From positions 1 through 64,000 of the forward strand of contig NZ_VFIY01000004.1 of assembly GCF_006385175.1 (NCBI RefSeq): a DNA stretch of 64,000 nt, given 5' to 3'. Position 1 is the stretch's first letter, and each line of letters begins with the position of its first letter. The DNA is from Emcibacter nanhaiensis (GTDB taxonomy: Bacteria > Pseudomonadota > Alphaproteobacteria > Sphingomonadales > Emcibacteraceae). Shown one piece after another: positions 34,221 to 43,334 of this stretch. Both the position numbers and the translations under genes were made by a program. A model generated the notes under the pieces. That model was not told where the DNA came from. It did no database searches and was given only the letters and a program-made list of their open reading frames with translations.

Positions 34221-35381
34221 TCACAGTTCCCTGACAAACAGCCGATAAGTCTTGTAATGGGCGCAGCCGATGGTTTCCAGCATTTTCTGCAGCCGGGTGT
34301 TTTCTTCCAGCACCCAGCCCAGCTCCGCATGGGTGCAGCCGGCCGCCGCAGCATGAATACGGCAGGTTTCAATCAGGGAAAAGGCCATGGCGCCGCCCAG
34401 CATGCCGTTCTGGTGTTTCTTGCGCACCCCCATCAGCGGCACACGCACGGTTTTGTAATTGGGGTGGATTTTCAGGCGCCACAGCAGCTTGATAAAGCCG
34501 AACGGCAACAGTTTCCCGTCGAGGTCACGAATAATCTCGTTCAGGTTGGGCAGGGTCACCATCATGGCCTGGGGTTCGCCGTCCATTTCCGCGATATAGG
34601 TAAAGTCGGGCCGGATAATCTGTTTCATATCCTTGGCGGCCTGCTTGAGCTCATTCTCGGTGAAGGGGATAAAGCCCCAGTTGTCCGACCAGGCGTCATT
34701 GAAAATATCCAGGATCGCCGCCAGGTCCCGGTCGTAATTCTTCATGTCGATCGGCCGGATCGTAATCTTGTCGTTGTTGAAGGTCCGTTTCACCAGTTTG
34801 TCCACGGCCGGTGGCAGGATCTCCTGGCTGATGTCCAGCCAGTAAGCCCAGACGTCCTTGACCTTCTCGAAGCCATGATTGCGGACCAGGTTCTCATAAT
34901 AGGGGCGGCTGTGGCCCATCATCAGGCTTGGCGGGGTATCGAAACCGTTCACCAGCATGCCGGTTTCTTCATTGATGGACAGGCTGAAGGGACCGATTAC
35001 TTTTTCCGCCCCCTTGTCGCGCAGCCAGCTTTCCGCCGTATTCAACAACGCGTCCGCGACGCCCTGGTCCTCGATACAGTCGAAAAAGCCGAAATGGCCG
35101 GTTTTTTCGCCGTGATATTTCTGCACCAGCTGATCCATTTGCGCTGAAATACGACCGACAGTTTCGCCATTCCGTCGGGCAATCCAGTAACAGGCTTCGG
35201 CATGTTCGAAATAGGGATTCTTGTCGCGGGACAGAATATCCTTCCGTTCCATTTCAAGCGGCGCGATATAGGCCGGATCGTCCTTGAAAATGGAATAGGG
35301 CGCCCGGATAAAGTCATTCAGCAGCTTGCCGTCGGTGACTTCAATGATGTCCAGGTTGGTCGGGGGGACTTCGGTACTCAT
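34221..35381 (-). CDS. bcerS: GNAT-type acyltransferase, probable bacterial ceramide synthase
   Basis: A 386-residue two-lobed acetyltransferase-fold protein. The N-terminal block is FIRAPYSIFKDDPAYIAPL, a middle section is FGFFDCIEDQGVADALLNTA, and the end is GCTHAELGWVLEENTRLQKM. The type fits the GNAT-like ceramide synthase described in Caulobacter, which transfers a fatty acyl group to the sphingoid base. The assignment rests on family type plus location: the LptF/G-like permeases are immediately upstream on the same strand, and serine palmitoyltransferase, its ACP, reductase and acyl ligase lie a few kilobases away. A generic N-acyltransferase is the alternative. Confidence 0.8.
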   Translation of the reverse strand: MSTEVPPTNLDIIEVTDGKLLNDFIRAPYSIFKDDPAYIAPLEMERKDILSRDKNPYFEHAEACYWIARRNGETVGRISAQMDQLVQKYHGEKTGHFGFFDCIEDQGVADALLNTAESWLRDKGAEKVIGPFSLSINEETGMLVNGFDTPPSLMMGHSRPYYENLVRNHGFEKVKDVWAYWLDISQEILPPAVDKLVKRTFNNDKITIRPIDMKNYDRDLAAILDIFNDAWSDNWGFIPFTENELKQAAKDMKQIIRPDFTYIAEMDGEPQAMMVTLPNLNEIIRDLDGKLLPFGFIKLLWRLKIHPNYKTVRVPLMGVRKKHQNGMLGGAMAFSLIETCRIHAAAAGCTHAELGWVLEENTRLQKMLETIGCAHYKTYRLFVREL

Positions 35382-35403
35382 ATTTTTGCCTCTGTAGCGC
35401 GGG

Positions 35404-36531
35404 TCATTCTTCAGTCAGGAGAATAAAGCTTATACCTGTCAAACTGAACAGCAGGAGTGGCAGCCAGGCGGCGATGAATGGCGGTACGGCGCCATACTGG
35501 CCCAGAGCGACAAACAGGTTATTGATCACAAAATAGCCAAATCCCATGCCAAGGGTCAGCAGGATGCGCCCGAACAGATTGCCGCCGCGGTGCAGGCCAA
35601 AGGCGGCCAGGCCGGCCAGCAGCGGCATCAGCAGGGTGCTGAGCGGCGAGACGAATTTCTGGTGCAGCGCGGTTTCATAATCGTTGGTCGCATGCCCTTC
35701 CATTTGCAGCTGCTTGATCGCCTGGCGTAACTGTTGCAGGTTGACCTGGTCCGGTTTCAGTGCCAGCGCGATATAGCGTTCCGGCGGCACGTTGGTCTTC
35801 CAGTCCAGGTTTTCCATCGGAGTGACTTCCAGGGTCTTGAGATCGAATTTCTTGACCTCGAACAGGGTCCAGGCACCATCCCGGTAGACGGCGAAGTCGG
35901 CCTTGATCAGGGCGGTGACCTGCTGCTCCTTGTTGCGGATATATTGGGTCACATTGTCCAGCAGCAGAATGCTGCCGTTGCGGCTGGCGCTTTCCGCCTT
36001 GATCAGGTTGTTGCCGTCGGCCACCCAGCTGTCATAGACCACATCCGGCGCAGGCGGCAGGTCGGCGGCAAAATCATGTTCCTCCCAGTTGCGGAGTTCC
36101 GCCCTCGCCTTGACCGAAACGGTTTCGTTGAACACGAAATGCAGGGCGGCAATCAGGATCGACATCATGATCAGCGGCAGAACAATGCGGAAGGCGTTCC
36201 AGCCGGCGGCTTTCATGATGATGATTTCGCTGTGCACATTGAGGCCGGCAAAGGAGAGGATAGCGGCCAGCAGGGCGACGAAAGGGGAAAAGAGCGAGGC
36301 GAGCTGCGGTGTGCGCAGGGTCACATAGGTCCAGAGATCCGCCATGGTGGCGCCTTCGCCGGCCAGGATTTCATCGGATTTGGCCAGCAGGTCCAGCGCC
36401 TGCAGCGTGGCGATCAGGCCGACCAGGATCACCAGGTAGCGAAGAAGGAAGACCTTGGCCAGATAGAGGTCGAGGCTGCCCGGATTAAACAGCCTGCCGA
36501 TAATGCTGGAATATCTCAGTACCCGCTGCAT
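35404..36531 (-). CDS. LptG-like permease (YjgP/YjgQ family)
   Basis: A 375-residue inner-membrane permease with three N-terminal transmembrane helices (one around LSFAGLNVHSEIIIMKAAGW, a typical coupling-helix region). A periplasmic jellyroll-like domain follows (about 150-275), then three C-terminal helices. In the LPS exporter, LptF and LptG pair with the ATPase LptB to extract lipid. It starts 1 base after the stop of the LptF-like gene, and the ceramide-synthase-like gene follows 22 bases later. There is no lptD, surA or pdxA next to it, which usually accompany the LPS pair, so it may be a paralogue serving sphingolipids. Confidence 0.82.
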   Translation of the reverse strand: MQRVLRYSSIIGRLFNPGSLDLYLAKVFLLRYLVILVGLIATLQALDLLAKSDEILAGEGATMADLWTYVTLRTPQLASLFSPFVALLAAILSFAGLNVHSEIIIMKAAGWNAFRIVLPLIMMSILIAALHFVFNETVSVKARAELRNWEEHDFAADLPPAPDVVYDSWVADGNNLIKAESASRNGSILLLDNVTQYIRNKEQQVTALIKADFAVYRDGAWTLFEVKKFDLKTLEVTPMENLDWKTNVPPERYIALALKPDQVNLQQLRQAIKQLQMEGHATNDYETALHQKFVSPLSTLLMPLLAGLAAFGLHRGGNLFGRILLTLGMGFGYFVINNLFVALGQYGAVPPFIAAWLPLLLFSLTGISFILLTEE

Positions 36532-36532
36532 C

Positions 36533-37708
36533 TCAGTCCACCGTTCTCAGTCTGCTGATAAGGCTTGTAATGGCTTCCACCACGACTTCATAGATGATCT
36601 CGAGCCGTCTGAGCGGTAGACCGCCCACCTTGTAGGCCCCGATATAATAGAGCCGGGCCGTCAGCAGAATAAACAGAAAGGTCGGCAACCAGATCGACAG
36701 CCAGGGCGAGATGGCGCCTTCGGCAGAGAAGGCCTGTCCGAATTCCAGGACCTTGTGATAGACCAGCAGGATCACGATCCCCACTGTAATCCCGAGTGCA
36801 CGTCCTGACCGTTTGGCGACAAGGCCGAGCGGGAAGGCCAGGAAAGGCACGATCAGGATGGACAGGGCCCGGGCCGTGCGGGCGTGCAACGCTGCCACAT
36901 AGGAGTCATTGCCGCTGCTGCGTTCCTGCCACAACTCCAGGAACGTCATTTCCCGGGCGTCTTCGCCGCGGGCGCGGAATTGCTCGAACATGGGCACGTT
37001 GAGCGGCAGGTCATGTTCGTCGAAATTGAGCACCCGGGGTTTGGCCTGGCTGGAATCCAGTTCGATGATGGTGCCGTCAAACAGTTTCAGGATCAGGTAT
37101 CTTTCATCAGGCGTAATGAAGAAACCGCCTTTTTTCGCCGTAATGGCAAGGACGCGACCGTCTTCATTTTCTTTCTGCGCGAAGATGTCCAGCAGTTCCC
37201 GGCCGGAATCGCGGCTTTCCTCGATCCTGAGGGTCAGGCCGTCGCCGAGGTCGGTGAATTCACCGGCCTTGATGCTGGCGCCCAGCGCCCCGCTACGGAC
37301 ATCGAAATAAAGGCCATTATAGGCATAGCGGCTGTAGGGCTGGATGAAACCAACCACAATCACATTGACGATCAGCAGAAAGGCGGCGATGCCGATACAG
37401 GGGATGATCAGTCGGTTGAGGCTGACGCCGCTGGCCAGCAGGGCATCCAGTTCACTGTTGAGCGCCAGCTTGCGGATCGCCAGCAGAACGCCGAGGAACA
37501 TGGCGAGCGGAATAACCAGGGTCAGATACTGCGGCATCAGGTTGCCGAGCATCTGCCAGACAATGTCAATCGGCCCGCCTTCGTTGATGACAAAATCAAA
37601 CAGGCTCAGCATTTTTTCCAGCAACAGGAGCAGGGCGGCGATACCCAGGGTCATGACCAGAGGTACGATCGTCTCGCGCAGAATGTAATAATCAATTTTT
37701 TTCAGCAT
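36533..37708 (-). CDS. LptF-like permease (YjgP/YjgQ family)
   Basis: A 391-residue partner of the gene above. Its N-terminal helices include LGNLMPQYLTLVIPLAMFLG, and the coupling region KLALNSELDALLASGVSLNRL matches the family's cytoplasmic loop. A periplasmic domain at about 135-260 and three C-terminal helices follow. It is first in the run of LptF-like, LptG-like and acyltransferase genes, divergent from the lipid-kinase gene across 201 bases. The substrate is either LPS or, as context suggests, ceramide-type lipids. The ATPase would have to be shared (LptB) or encoded elsewhere. Confidence 0.82.
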   Translation of the reverse strand: MLKKIDYYILRETIVPLVMTLGIAALLLLLEKMLSLFDFVINEGGPIDIVWQMLGNLMPQYLTLVIPLAMFLGVLLAIRKLALNSELDALLASGVSLNRLIIPCIGIAAFLLIVNVIVVGFIQPYSRYAYNGLYFDVRSGALGASIKAGEFTDLGDGLTLRIEESRDSGRELLDIFAQKENEDGRVLAITAKKGGFFITPDERYLILKLFDGTIIELDSSQAKPRVLNFDEHDLPLNVPMFEQFRARGEDAREMTFLELWQERSSGNDSYVAALHARTARALSILIVPFLAFPLGLVAKRSGRALGITVGIVILLVYHKVLEFGQAFSAEGAISPWLSIWLPTFLFILLTARLYYIGAYKVGGLPLRRLEIIYEVVVEAITSLISRLRTVD

Positions 37709-37909
37709 GAACCTGATTTTTGGTATGGATTTTACAGTCTATCCTGCCTATAGCTGCTTATAGCTAGGAATATATACAAGGAAATGAATTTTTCCATTTA
37801 AGAATTTAGAAGCTTTGGCCTTTTTTGTGTTTTTTTCAGGGCGCACGCCAAGAAAAGACCATATTCGCCGGAATATTATGCAGGCTTCAAAAACCAGCGG
37901 GACAGTCCA

Positions 37910-38869
37910 TTGAGTGTTATTGCCATTTTATCCAGTCCGTCATCCTTCAGGGGAAGTGATGAGATGGACCGTTTACGCCAGGTGATTTCCGCTGGTTCCG
38001 GCATCATTCATTACGAAGTTGAGAAACACCGCCATATCGGCGAAGCCCTGGAAACCTTTCACAAAACCAATGCCGAAGCGATCGTCATTATCGGCGGCCA
38101 GGCGCTGGCGGCAGCCACGTTTGAGTTCCTGCTCGAGAAAGATCCTTTCGCCGGCAAGGTGCCGCCGCTGGCCATCCTGCCTGCCGGCGACAATAATATC
38201 ATCGCCGAGAATCTGGGCGCCCAGTCCGCAAGTCCTCATCGCGAGCTTGCCCGCCTGCTGAAGGTGCGCAAATCCGGACAGCTTTTGACCAATATTCTGT
38301 CAGTGCCCCTGCTCAAGGTAGAGGGGGTTTACGGGGTCGGCACCGTCTACGGCCTGTATCTCTGTTGCGGCGAGGTGACCCGGGAGAAAAATATCTTCAG
38401 TGGAGCGATTGCCGGCAGCGGCCTGTTGAGCCGGGCCAAACGGCGCCTGTCGACCATGGGATTTATCCGCCGGGCTTCCATGAAAGCAAGGAAGGACAAG
38501 GGCATGGACAGTGCTGTCCGCGTCAACCTGAACCAGCGCGGTGCCGTGGTGGGGCGTTATTTCATGGTCTGTATCACCACCCTGCGCGCGGTGCTTCTGG
38601 GCGCGCAGCTACCGGCGCCGCAAAAGGCGGACAAGCTGCAGTTCATGAGCGTCGAGAATACGTCCGAGGCGCTGCTTTCCATGGGCAAGCAGCTGCTCAA
38701 GGGACAATTTGACGACAGGATCATGCCCGGACAGGTGATCAAACAGATTGCCCATGCCCGTATCGTCCAGCACAAGCCTTTTGTGCTTGACGGCAGCTAC
38801 TTCGAGGTGGAAAAAAACGGCGAACTGCTGATTAGCTCAACAGATCGCCTGTCTTTTATTTCGCTGTAA
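37910..38869 (+). CDS. Diacylglycerol-kinase-like protein, probable ceramide kinase
   Basis: A 319-residue protein with the lipid-kinase (DAGK catalytic) layout. Residues 56-67 (AEAIVIIGGQAL) stand where the family has GGDGT. Residues 89-103 (ILPAGDNNIIAENLG) stand for the PxGTxN(D)xA block. A later half resembles the second lobe. The GGDGT glycine motif is therefore degenerate. It starts with TTG at 37910. In Caulobacter a kinase of this superfamily (CpgB) phosphorylates ceramide, and placement between the LptF-like and serine-palmitoyltransferase genes supports that role. It converges on the spt gene with only 15 bases between them. Confidence 0.75.
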   Translation: MSVIAILSSPSSFRGSDEMDRLRQVISAGSGIIHYEVEKHRHIGEALETFHKTNAEAIVIIGGQALAAATFEFLLEKDPFAGKVPPLAILPAGDNNIIAENLGAQSASPHRELARLLKVRKSGQLLTNILSVPLLKVEGVYGVGTVYGLYLCCGEVTREKNIFSGAIAGSGLLSRAKRRLSTMGFIRRASMKARKDKGMDSAVRVNLNQRGAVVGRYFMVCITTLRAVLLGAQLPAPQKADKLQFMSVENTSEALLSMGKQLLKGQFDDRIMPGQVIKQIAHARIVQHKPFVLDGSYFEVEKNGELLISSTDRLSFISL

Positions 38870-38873
38870 AGCC

Positions 38874-38897
38874 GGAGACCGTTCTCACACGGTTTCC
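38874..38897. terminator. Possible shared hairpin between lipid-kinase and spt genes
   Basis: GGAGACCGT pairs with ACGGTTTCC (one G-T wobble) around a 6-base loop at the junction of two convergent genes, overlapping the spt stop codon. No T-run is present. It may end both transcripts, at low certainty. Confidence 0.3.
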
Positions 38898-40111
38898 AGG
38901 GCCTTGTCGCTCAGGATTCCAAGCTTGCGACCGACCAGCTCGAATTTCTCCAGCATATAGTCAATCTGCTCGTTGGTATGGGCGGCGGAAAGGCTGCAGC
39001 GCATCAGGTTGTAGTTGTTCGGGGTTGCCGGCGGCAGCGCCAGGTTCACATAGACCCCTTCCTTGATCATTTCGCCCCAGAAGGCGATGGCCTGGTGCAT
39101 GTCCGGCACGATGATGGCGGCAATGGGGCTTTCCCCGGTGGTACCCATGTTAAAGCCGATTTTAGCCAGGCCCTTGTTCAGGCGCATGCTGTTGGCCAGC
39201 AGCTTTTCCCGAAGGTTGGTATTGGCAATAATCTGCAAGGCCTTGGTCGCCGACGCCACCACTGACGGCGGCAGAGACGCAGTAAACATATAGGGGCGGC
39301 AGACCAGCCGCAGCACTTCGAATTTCGGGTGGTTGGAGACGCAATAGCCGCCGATGGTGCCGACGCTTTTCGAGAAAGTGCCGACAATAAAGTCGATCTG
39401 GTCTTCCACGCCCTGAGCCTGGGCGACGCCGCGGCCGGTGGCGCCGAATACGCCGATGGAATGGGCTTCGTCCACCAGGATATAGGCATTGTGTTTTTTG
39501 GACACCGCCGCCAGTTCCTTGAGCGGGGCCTGGTCACCCAGCATGCTGTAGACCCCTTCGACCACCACAAGGACCCCGGCTTCGGGGTCGCTTTTGCGCA
39601 GGCGGGTCAGGCGTTTGTCCAGATTTTCCGGATCATTATGGGCAAAGCGGATCACCGTGGCATTGCCCATGGCGCAGCCGTCATAGATGCTGGCATGGCT
39701 GTCGGCATCGATCAGGATATAGTCCTTGGGGCCGGCCAGGGTGGCAATGATACCCAGATTGGCCTGGTAGCCGGTGGAAAAGACCATGGCATGCTCTGTG
39801 CCGTAGAATTTCTTCAGTTCCTCTTCCAGCGCCTTGTGGCTGTTATAGGTCCCGTTGAGCACGCGGGAGCCGGTGGTGCCGGTGCCCTGGGTGAGCAGGG
39901 CGTCCTGGGCGGCGGCAACGGCTTCCTCGTTAAAGGTCATGCCCATATAGTTGTTGGTTCCGGCAAGGATGGTTTTGCGGCCGTTGATGATGGCCTCGGT
40001 CGGAGAGAGTATTTTCTCCATGCTGACGGTGAAGGGATTGGATTCACCTTCAGGCAGTTGCCGGAAGTTGTTCAGGGTTGCATCAAATTTTTCAAAAAGA
40101 TCAACAGTCAT
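38885..40111 (-). CDS. spt: Serine palmitoyltransferase (alpha-oxoamine synthase)
   Basis: A 408-residue PLP enzyme of the KBL/BioF/Spt family. The PLP lysine is in FIVGTFSKSVGTIGGYC, the cofactor-binding DEAHS is in YILVDEAHSIGVFG, and the N-terminal block is NYMGMTFNEEA. Members condense an acyl thioester with an amino acid; the neighbouring ACP, acyl ligase, reductase and acyltransferase identify it as the sphingolipid-forming type rather than BioF or glycine C-acetyltransferase. Its ATG overlaps the ACP stop codon by 4 bases. It is the committed step to 3-ketosphinganine. Confidence 0.88.
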   Translation of the reverse strand: MTVDLFEKFDATLNNFRQLPEGESNPFTVSMEKILSPTEAIINGRKTILAGTNNYMGMTFNEEAVAAAQDALLTQGTGTTGSRVLNGTYNSHKALEEELKKFYGTEHAMVFSTGYQANLGIIATLAGPKDYILIDADSHASIYDGCAMGNATVIRFAHNDPENLDKRLTRLRKSDPEAGVLVVVEGVYSMLGDQAPLKELAAVSKKHNAYILVDEAHSIGVFGATGRGVAQAQGVEDQIDFIVGTFSKSVGTIGGYCVSNHPKFEVLRLVCRPYMFTASLPPSVVASATKALQIIANTNLREKLLANSMRLNKGLAKIGFNMGTTGESPIAAIIVPDMHQAIAFWGEMIKEGVYVNLALPPATPNNYNLMRCSLSAAHTNEQIDYMLEKFELVGRKLGILSDKALETV

Positions 40112-40356
40112 TGTTCACTTAATATTTTGTCAACTGCATCGGCAACCTGGCCTACTTTTTCCAGGTCCGGCAGGATATTCAGGGGCACAGTAATATCGAA
40201 ATGGTCCTCAATCTCGGCCAGCAGGTCCATCACGGCCAGCGAATCCAGCTCCAGGTCGGTGCTGAAAGTGGTGTCGGCGGTCAGGGAAATCCCCTTCTTG
40301 TTGAAGGGCTCGATCAAGGTGCAGATTTGCTCTAGCGTAGTTTCTGTTTCTGTCAT
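40108..40356 (-). CDS. Dedicated acyl carrier protein
   Basis: An 82-residue carrier with the phosphopantetheine serine in LELDSLAVMDLL and the usual four-helix pattern (VPLNILPDLEKVGQVADAVD). It has a clear ribosome site (AAGGCGAGAG). It lies directly upstream of spt, which overlaps it by 4 bases. It most likely carries the fatty acyl chain made by the ligase at 41467 to Spt, as in the Caulobacter sphingolipid cluster. It is distinct from the housekeeping AcpP, which is not in this window. Confidence 0.9.
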   Translation of the reverse strand: MTETETTLEQICTLIEPFNKKGISLTADTTFSTDLELDSLAVMDLLAEIEDHFDITVPLNILPDLEKVGQVADAVDKILSEQ

Positions 40357-40427
40357 GTCTCTCGCCTTAGATAAGGCTGGCTAAGTTACATAAAAAATAA
40401 TGGTAAATCCATCTAAAATCAGGCTGG

Positions 40428-41366
40428 CTACAACAAATTTTCTTCCCTGTACCAGCGGAAACATATCTCCAGTCCCTTATTTAGCCCGATTTTTGGCTCC
40501 CAAGCTATGAAATTCTTGATATGTTCGTCCCGGCAGCGCCAGTCCGGGTGGCAGAGTTCATTGACCTTTTCCGGCGAAACCATTGGAACATAACCGAAAA
40601 TCCGGGACATGAACTTGTTGGTGTGGGCAAAAAGTTTCAGGGATTTTCGCCCGGCGGTCAGCTTTACCGCCCGCCTGTTCATGATTTCCGAAGCGGTGGA
40701 GAAAATCTCCTGCAGGCTGTAGCCGTCTTCCCGGTTGTCATCCACATCGAGGATTTTTGAATAAACCTGTTCGCAGTTGGCGCATTCGGCCATCGCGCCG
40801 ACCAGGTCCTCGACGAAAATCAGGGAGGTGCGGTTGCTTTTGCTGCCCGGGACCAGGGAGAAGCCCCACTTCAGGGACTTGAACAGCTTCAGGATCTCAT
40901 AGTCGCCGGGGCCATAGACCGCGGGTGCGCGGATGATGGTCCAGTCAAGGTCCGCGGGCGCATGATCAAACAACACTTCCTCGCCCTGACGTTTGCTTTC
41001 GGCGTAGTGGGACAAGCTGCGTTCCCGGGCGGCGAGGGACGATAAAAGAATGAAATGAGGCCGTGGTTCGTCGTTCGGCAGTGCATTGAGGAGCGCCATC
41101 ACGCTGTCACGATTTATGGTGGCGAATTCGGCGAAATTGCGGGCCTTGATGGCGCCGGCAATGTGATAGACCACGTCGGCGCCGGTGATCAGCCGGGTCA
41201 GGGCGAGCTCGTCCTGGAAGGTGCCCTCAACCCATTCCACATGATCGGAATCCGGTTGCGGGCGTCGGGTCAGGGCCCGGACATGGTATCCCTGCCGTGT
41301 CAGCAGGCGAACCATGTGTTTTCCCACGAAGCCGGTTGCCCCGGTAACTGCGGCAATTTTGTTCAT
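40428..41366 (-). CDS. cerR: NAD-dependent epimerase/dehydratase-family reductase, probable ceramide reductase
   Basis: A 312-residue extended short-chain dehydrogenase. The Rossmann motif is VTGATGFVGKHMVRL and the catalytic YxxxK is in SHYAESKRQGEEV, with Ser-rich LLSSLAARE before it. Sequence alone says oxidoreductase. Its position between the acyl ligase and ACP-spt genes points to CerR, the reductase that converts the keto group of the ceramide precursor in Caulobacter. It is the second gene of the minus-strand acyl-ligase, cerR, ACP, spt run. Confidence 0.82.
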   Translation of the reverse strand: MNKIAAVTGATGFVGKHMVRLLTRQGYHVRALTRRPQPDSDHVEWVEGTFQDELALTRLITGADVVYHIAGAIKARNFAEFATINRDSVMALLNALPNDEPRPHFILLSSLAARERSLSHYAESKRQGEEVLFDHAPADLDWTIIRAPAVYGPGDYEILKLFKSLKWGFSLVPGSKSNRTSLIFVEDLVGAMAECANCEQVYSKILDVDDNREDGYSLQEIFSTASEIMNRRAVKLTAGRKSLKLFAHTNKFMSRIFGYVPMVSPEKVNELCHPDWRCRDEHIKNFIAWEPKIGLNKGLEICFRWYREENLL

Positions 41367-41466
41367 CAGACCCCGAACGTCATTTCATGTTGTACTGCAC
41401 AAAATATAACCCTCTGTTGAAACGGGTCAACAGAGGGCTGAATAATCCGAATAAATTGTAACAGAA

Positions 41467-43215
41467 TCAGGATGCCAGCTTGCCGGCAAGATATTGCTGG
41501 CGGGCCTTGCTGCGGCTCAGTTTGCCGGATGAGGTGCGCGGCAGGGAGCGCGGCGGCAACAGGACAACGCGGGCGCTGGCACCGACCATTTCCTTGACCT
41601 TGCTCTTGATCCGGTCTTCCAGTTCCATGCGGTCAGATTCGTCCCGGGTACGGCACTGGACGAGAATGGCGGGAATTTCCTCGTTATTGTCACCGGGAAT
41701 GGAAATGGCGGCACTGTCGCCGGAACGGAGGTCGGCAATCTGTTCCACCGCCCATTCAATATCCTGGGGCCAGTGGTTTTTGCCATTAATGATGATCAGG
41801 TCCTTGATTCGGCCGATGATGTAGATGGAGCCGTCGGCCACGTATCCCATGTCGCCGGTATCCAGCCAGCCGTCTTCGCTGAGGCAGGCGCGGGTGGCTT
41901 CCTCGTCGTCAAAATAGCCGACCATGACACTGGGGCCGCGCACACAGATGCGGCCGATTTCCCGCTCGCCGAGGTCATTGTCATCTTCGTCACGGACTTC
42001 GAGCTCATATTGAGCCAGCGGGCGGCCGCAATTGACTACCTCGCGGTAGCTGGCGGCATGGCCGTTGACCTTGCTCTTGTCCAGGCGTTCCAGGGTCTTG
42101 ATTTCGCCGGTCAGGACCTTTTCGTTGACCATGTCGATCTGGACGCCGGTGTCCAGCGTCATGAAGCTGACCGCCAATGTACATTCGGCGAGGCCGTAGC
42201 TCGGCAGGAAACTGGTATCACGGAAACCGTGGGTTTCGAAGGTGTCATGGAAGTTCCGCAGCACATCGGCGCGGATCATGTCGCCGCCGATCCCGGCGAC
42301 CCGCCAGCTTGACAGGTCCAGGCCTTCGGTATCCTTGCCGTTGGCACGGCGGGTGCAGATTTCATAGCCGAAGGTCGGGCTGTAGGTAATGGTGCCCTTG
42401 TTGCGGGAAATCAGCTTGAGCCATTGCATCGGCCGGCGGGCGAAAGCCTCGGTTGCCAGATAATCAGTGGTCATCTGGCAGGAAATCGGGGACAGAAGTG
42501 TCCCCACCAGGCCCATGTCGTGATAGAAGGGCAGCCAGGAAACCACCCGGTCATTGTCATTCACATCCACGCCTTCGGCACTGATGCCGTGACAGTTGGC
42601 CATCAGCGAGCGATGGGTCACGGCGACACCGTGGGGGAAGCGGGTGCTGCCGGAAGAATACTGCAGATAAGCGAGATCCTCGGGCTGCAACTCGGGAAGT
42701 TCCACACCGTCCAGGTTTTTCAGTTCGGCCTGTGCTTCAAAAGTATCGGCGGTGCCGACAAAACGCATTTTCAGGCCTTCCGTCGCCTCATCCAGAAGCG
42801 GCAGCATGTAGGAGGCGGAGAAAGCCATTTGTGCGCCGCAGCTTTTCATCTGCTGGTGCAGCTGGCTGGTGTAGCCGTCCCGGCCGCCGAATGAGGTCGG
42901 CAGGGGCAGGGGAACCGGCAGCATGCCTGCATACTGGCATCCCATGAAATAACAGACAAAGTCTTCGCTGGTTTCGGCGATCAAGGCAACCCGGTCACCT
43001 TTCTGCATGCCGAAATGAATAAGACGACGACCCATCTCCATGGCGCGTTCCCGGATCTGCGCAAATGTTATGCTGCTTTCCAGTTCGCCTCTGGGAGAAT
43101 AGAAGTTCAGACCCCTGATTCCCTTGGCCGCATAATCCAGGGCGTCCGGGAGGGTGTCAAAATCCGCAACACGCCTTGGCAGCGTCGGATCTAGTGTAGG
43201 AATAGGTTCACGCAT
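41467..43215 (-). CDS. Fatty acyl-AMP ligase / acyl-ACP synthetase
   Basis: A 582-residue adenylate-forming enzyme of the fatty acyl-AMP ligase type. The P-loop is LQYSSGSTRFPHGVAVTH, the A5 region is SYGLAECTLAVS, and the hinge is DTGDMGYVADGSIYIIGR, followed by the lysine-containing tail SLPRTSSGKLSRS. It should activate a fatty acid and load it on the ACP encoded two genes downstream. It is the first gene of the biosynthetic run. The promoter region upstream holds two CGATA/TATCG dyads. Confidence 0.9.
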   Translation of the reverse strand: MREPIPTLDPTLPRRVADFDTLPDALDYAAKGIRGLNFYSPRGELESSITFAQIRERAMEMGRRLIHFGMQKGDRVALIAETSEDFVCYFMGCQYAGMLPVPLPLPTSFGGRDGYTSQLHQQMKSCGAQMAFSASYMLPLLDEATEGLKMRFVGTADTFEAQAELKNLDGVELPELQPEDLAYLQYSSGSTRFPHGVAVTHRSLMANCHGISAEGVDVNDNDRVVSWLPFYHDMGLVGTLLSPISCQMTTDYLATEAFARRPMQWLKLISRNKGTITYSPTFGYEICTRRANGKDTEGLDLSSWRVAGIGGDMIRADVLRNFHDTFETHGFRDTSFLPSYGLAECTLAVSFMTLDTGVQIDMVNEKVLTGEIKTLERLDKSKVNGHAASYREVVNCGRPLAQYELEVRDEDDNDLGEREIGRICVRGPSVMVGYFDDEEATRACLSEDGWLDTGDMGYVADGSIYIIGRIKDLIIINGKNHWPQDIEWAVEQIADLRSGDSAAISIPGDNNEEIPAILVQCRTRDESDRMELEDRIKSKVKEMVGASARVVLLPPRSLPRTSSGKLSRSKARQQYLAGKLAS

Positions 43216-43260
43216 ATACGTTTTTTATCACTTACCTAAGCCTTGGTTAGCTTTTCCTCA

Positions 43261-43334
43261 AACGATAACACGATGCTTTTCGCGCTATCGTTAATTTAAA
43301 TTTCCCTCTCGATACATTTACTCGTGCTGTATCG
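43261..43334. promoter_or_regulatory. Two CGATA/TATCG dyads upstream of the sphingolipid operon
   Basis: AACGATA pairs with TATCGTT (43261-43292), and CGATACA pairs with TGTATCG (43310-43334). The four CGATA/TATCG half-sites are spaced about 20-24 bases apart, roughly two helical turns. They lie 45 to 120 bases upstream of the acyl-ligase start. A repeated operator is plausible. The binding protein is unknown. Confidence 0.4.
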
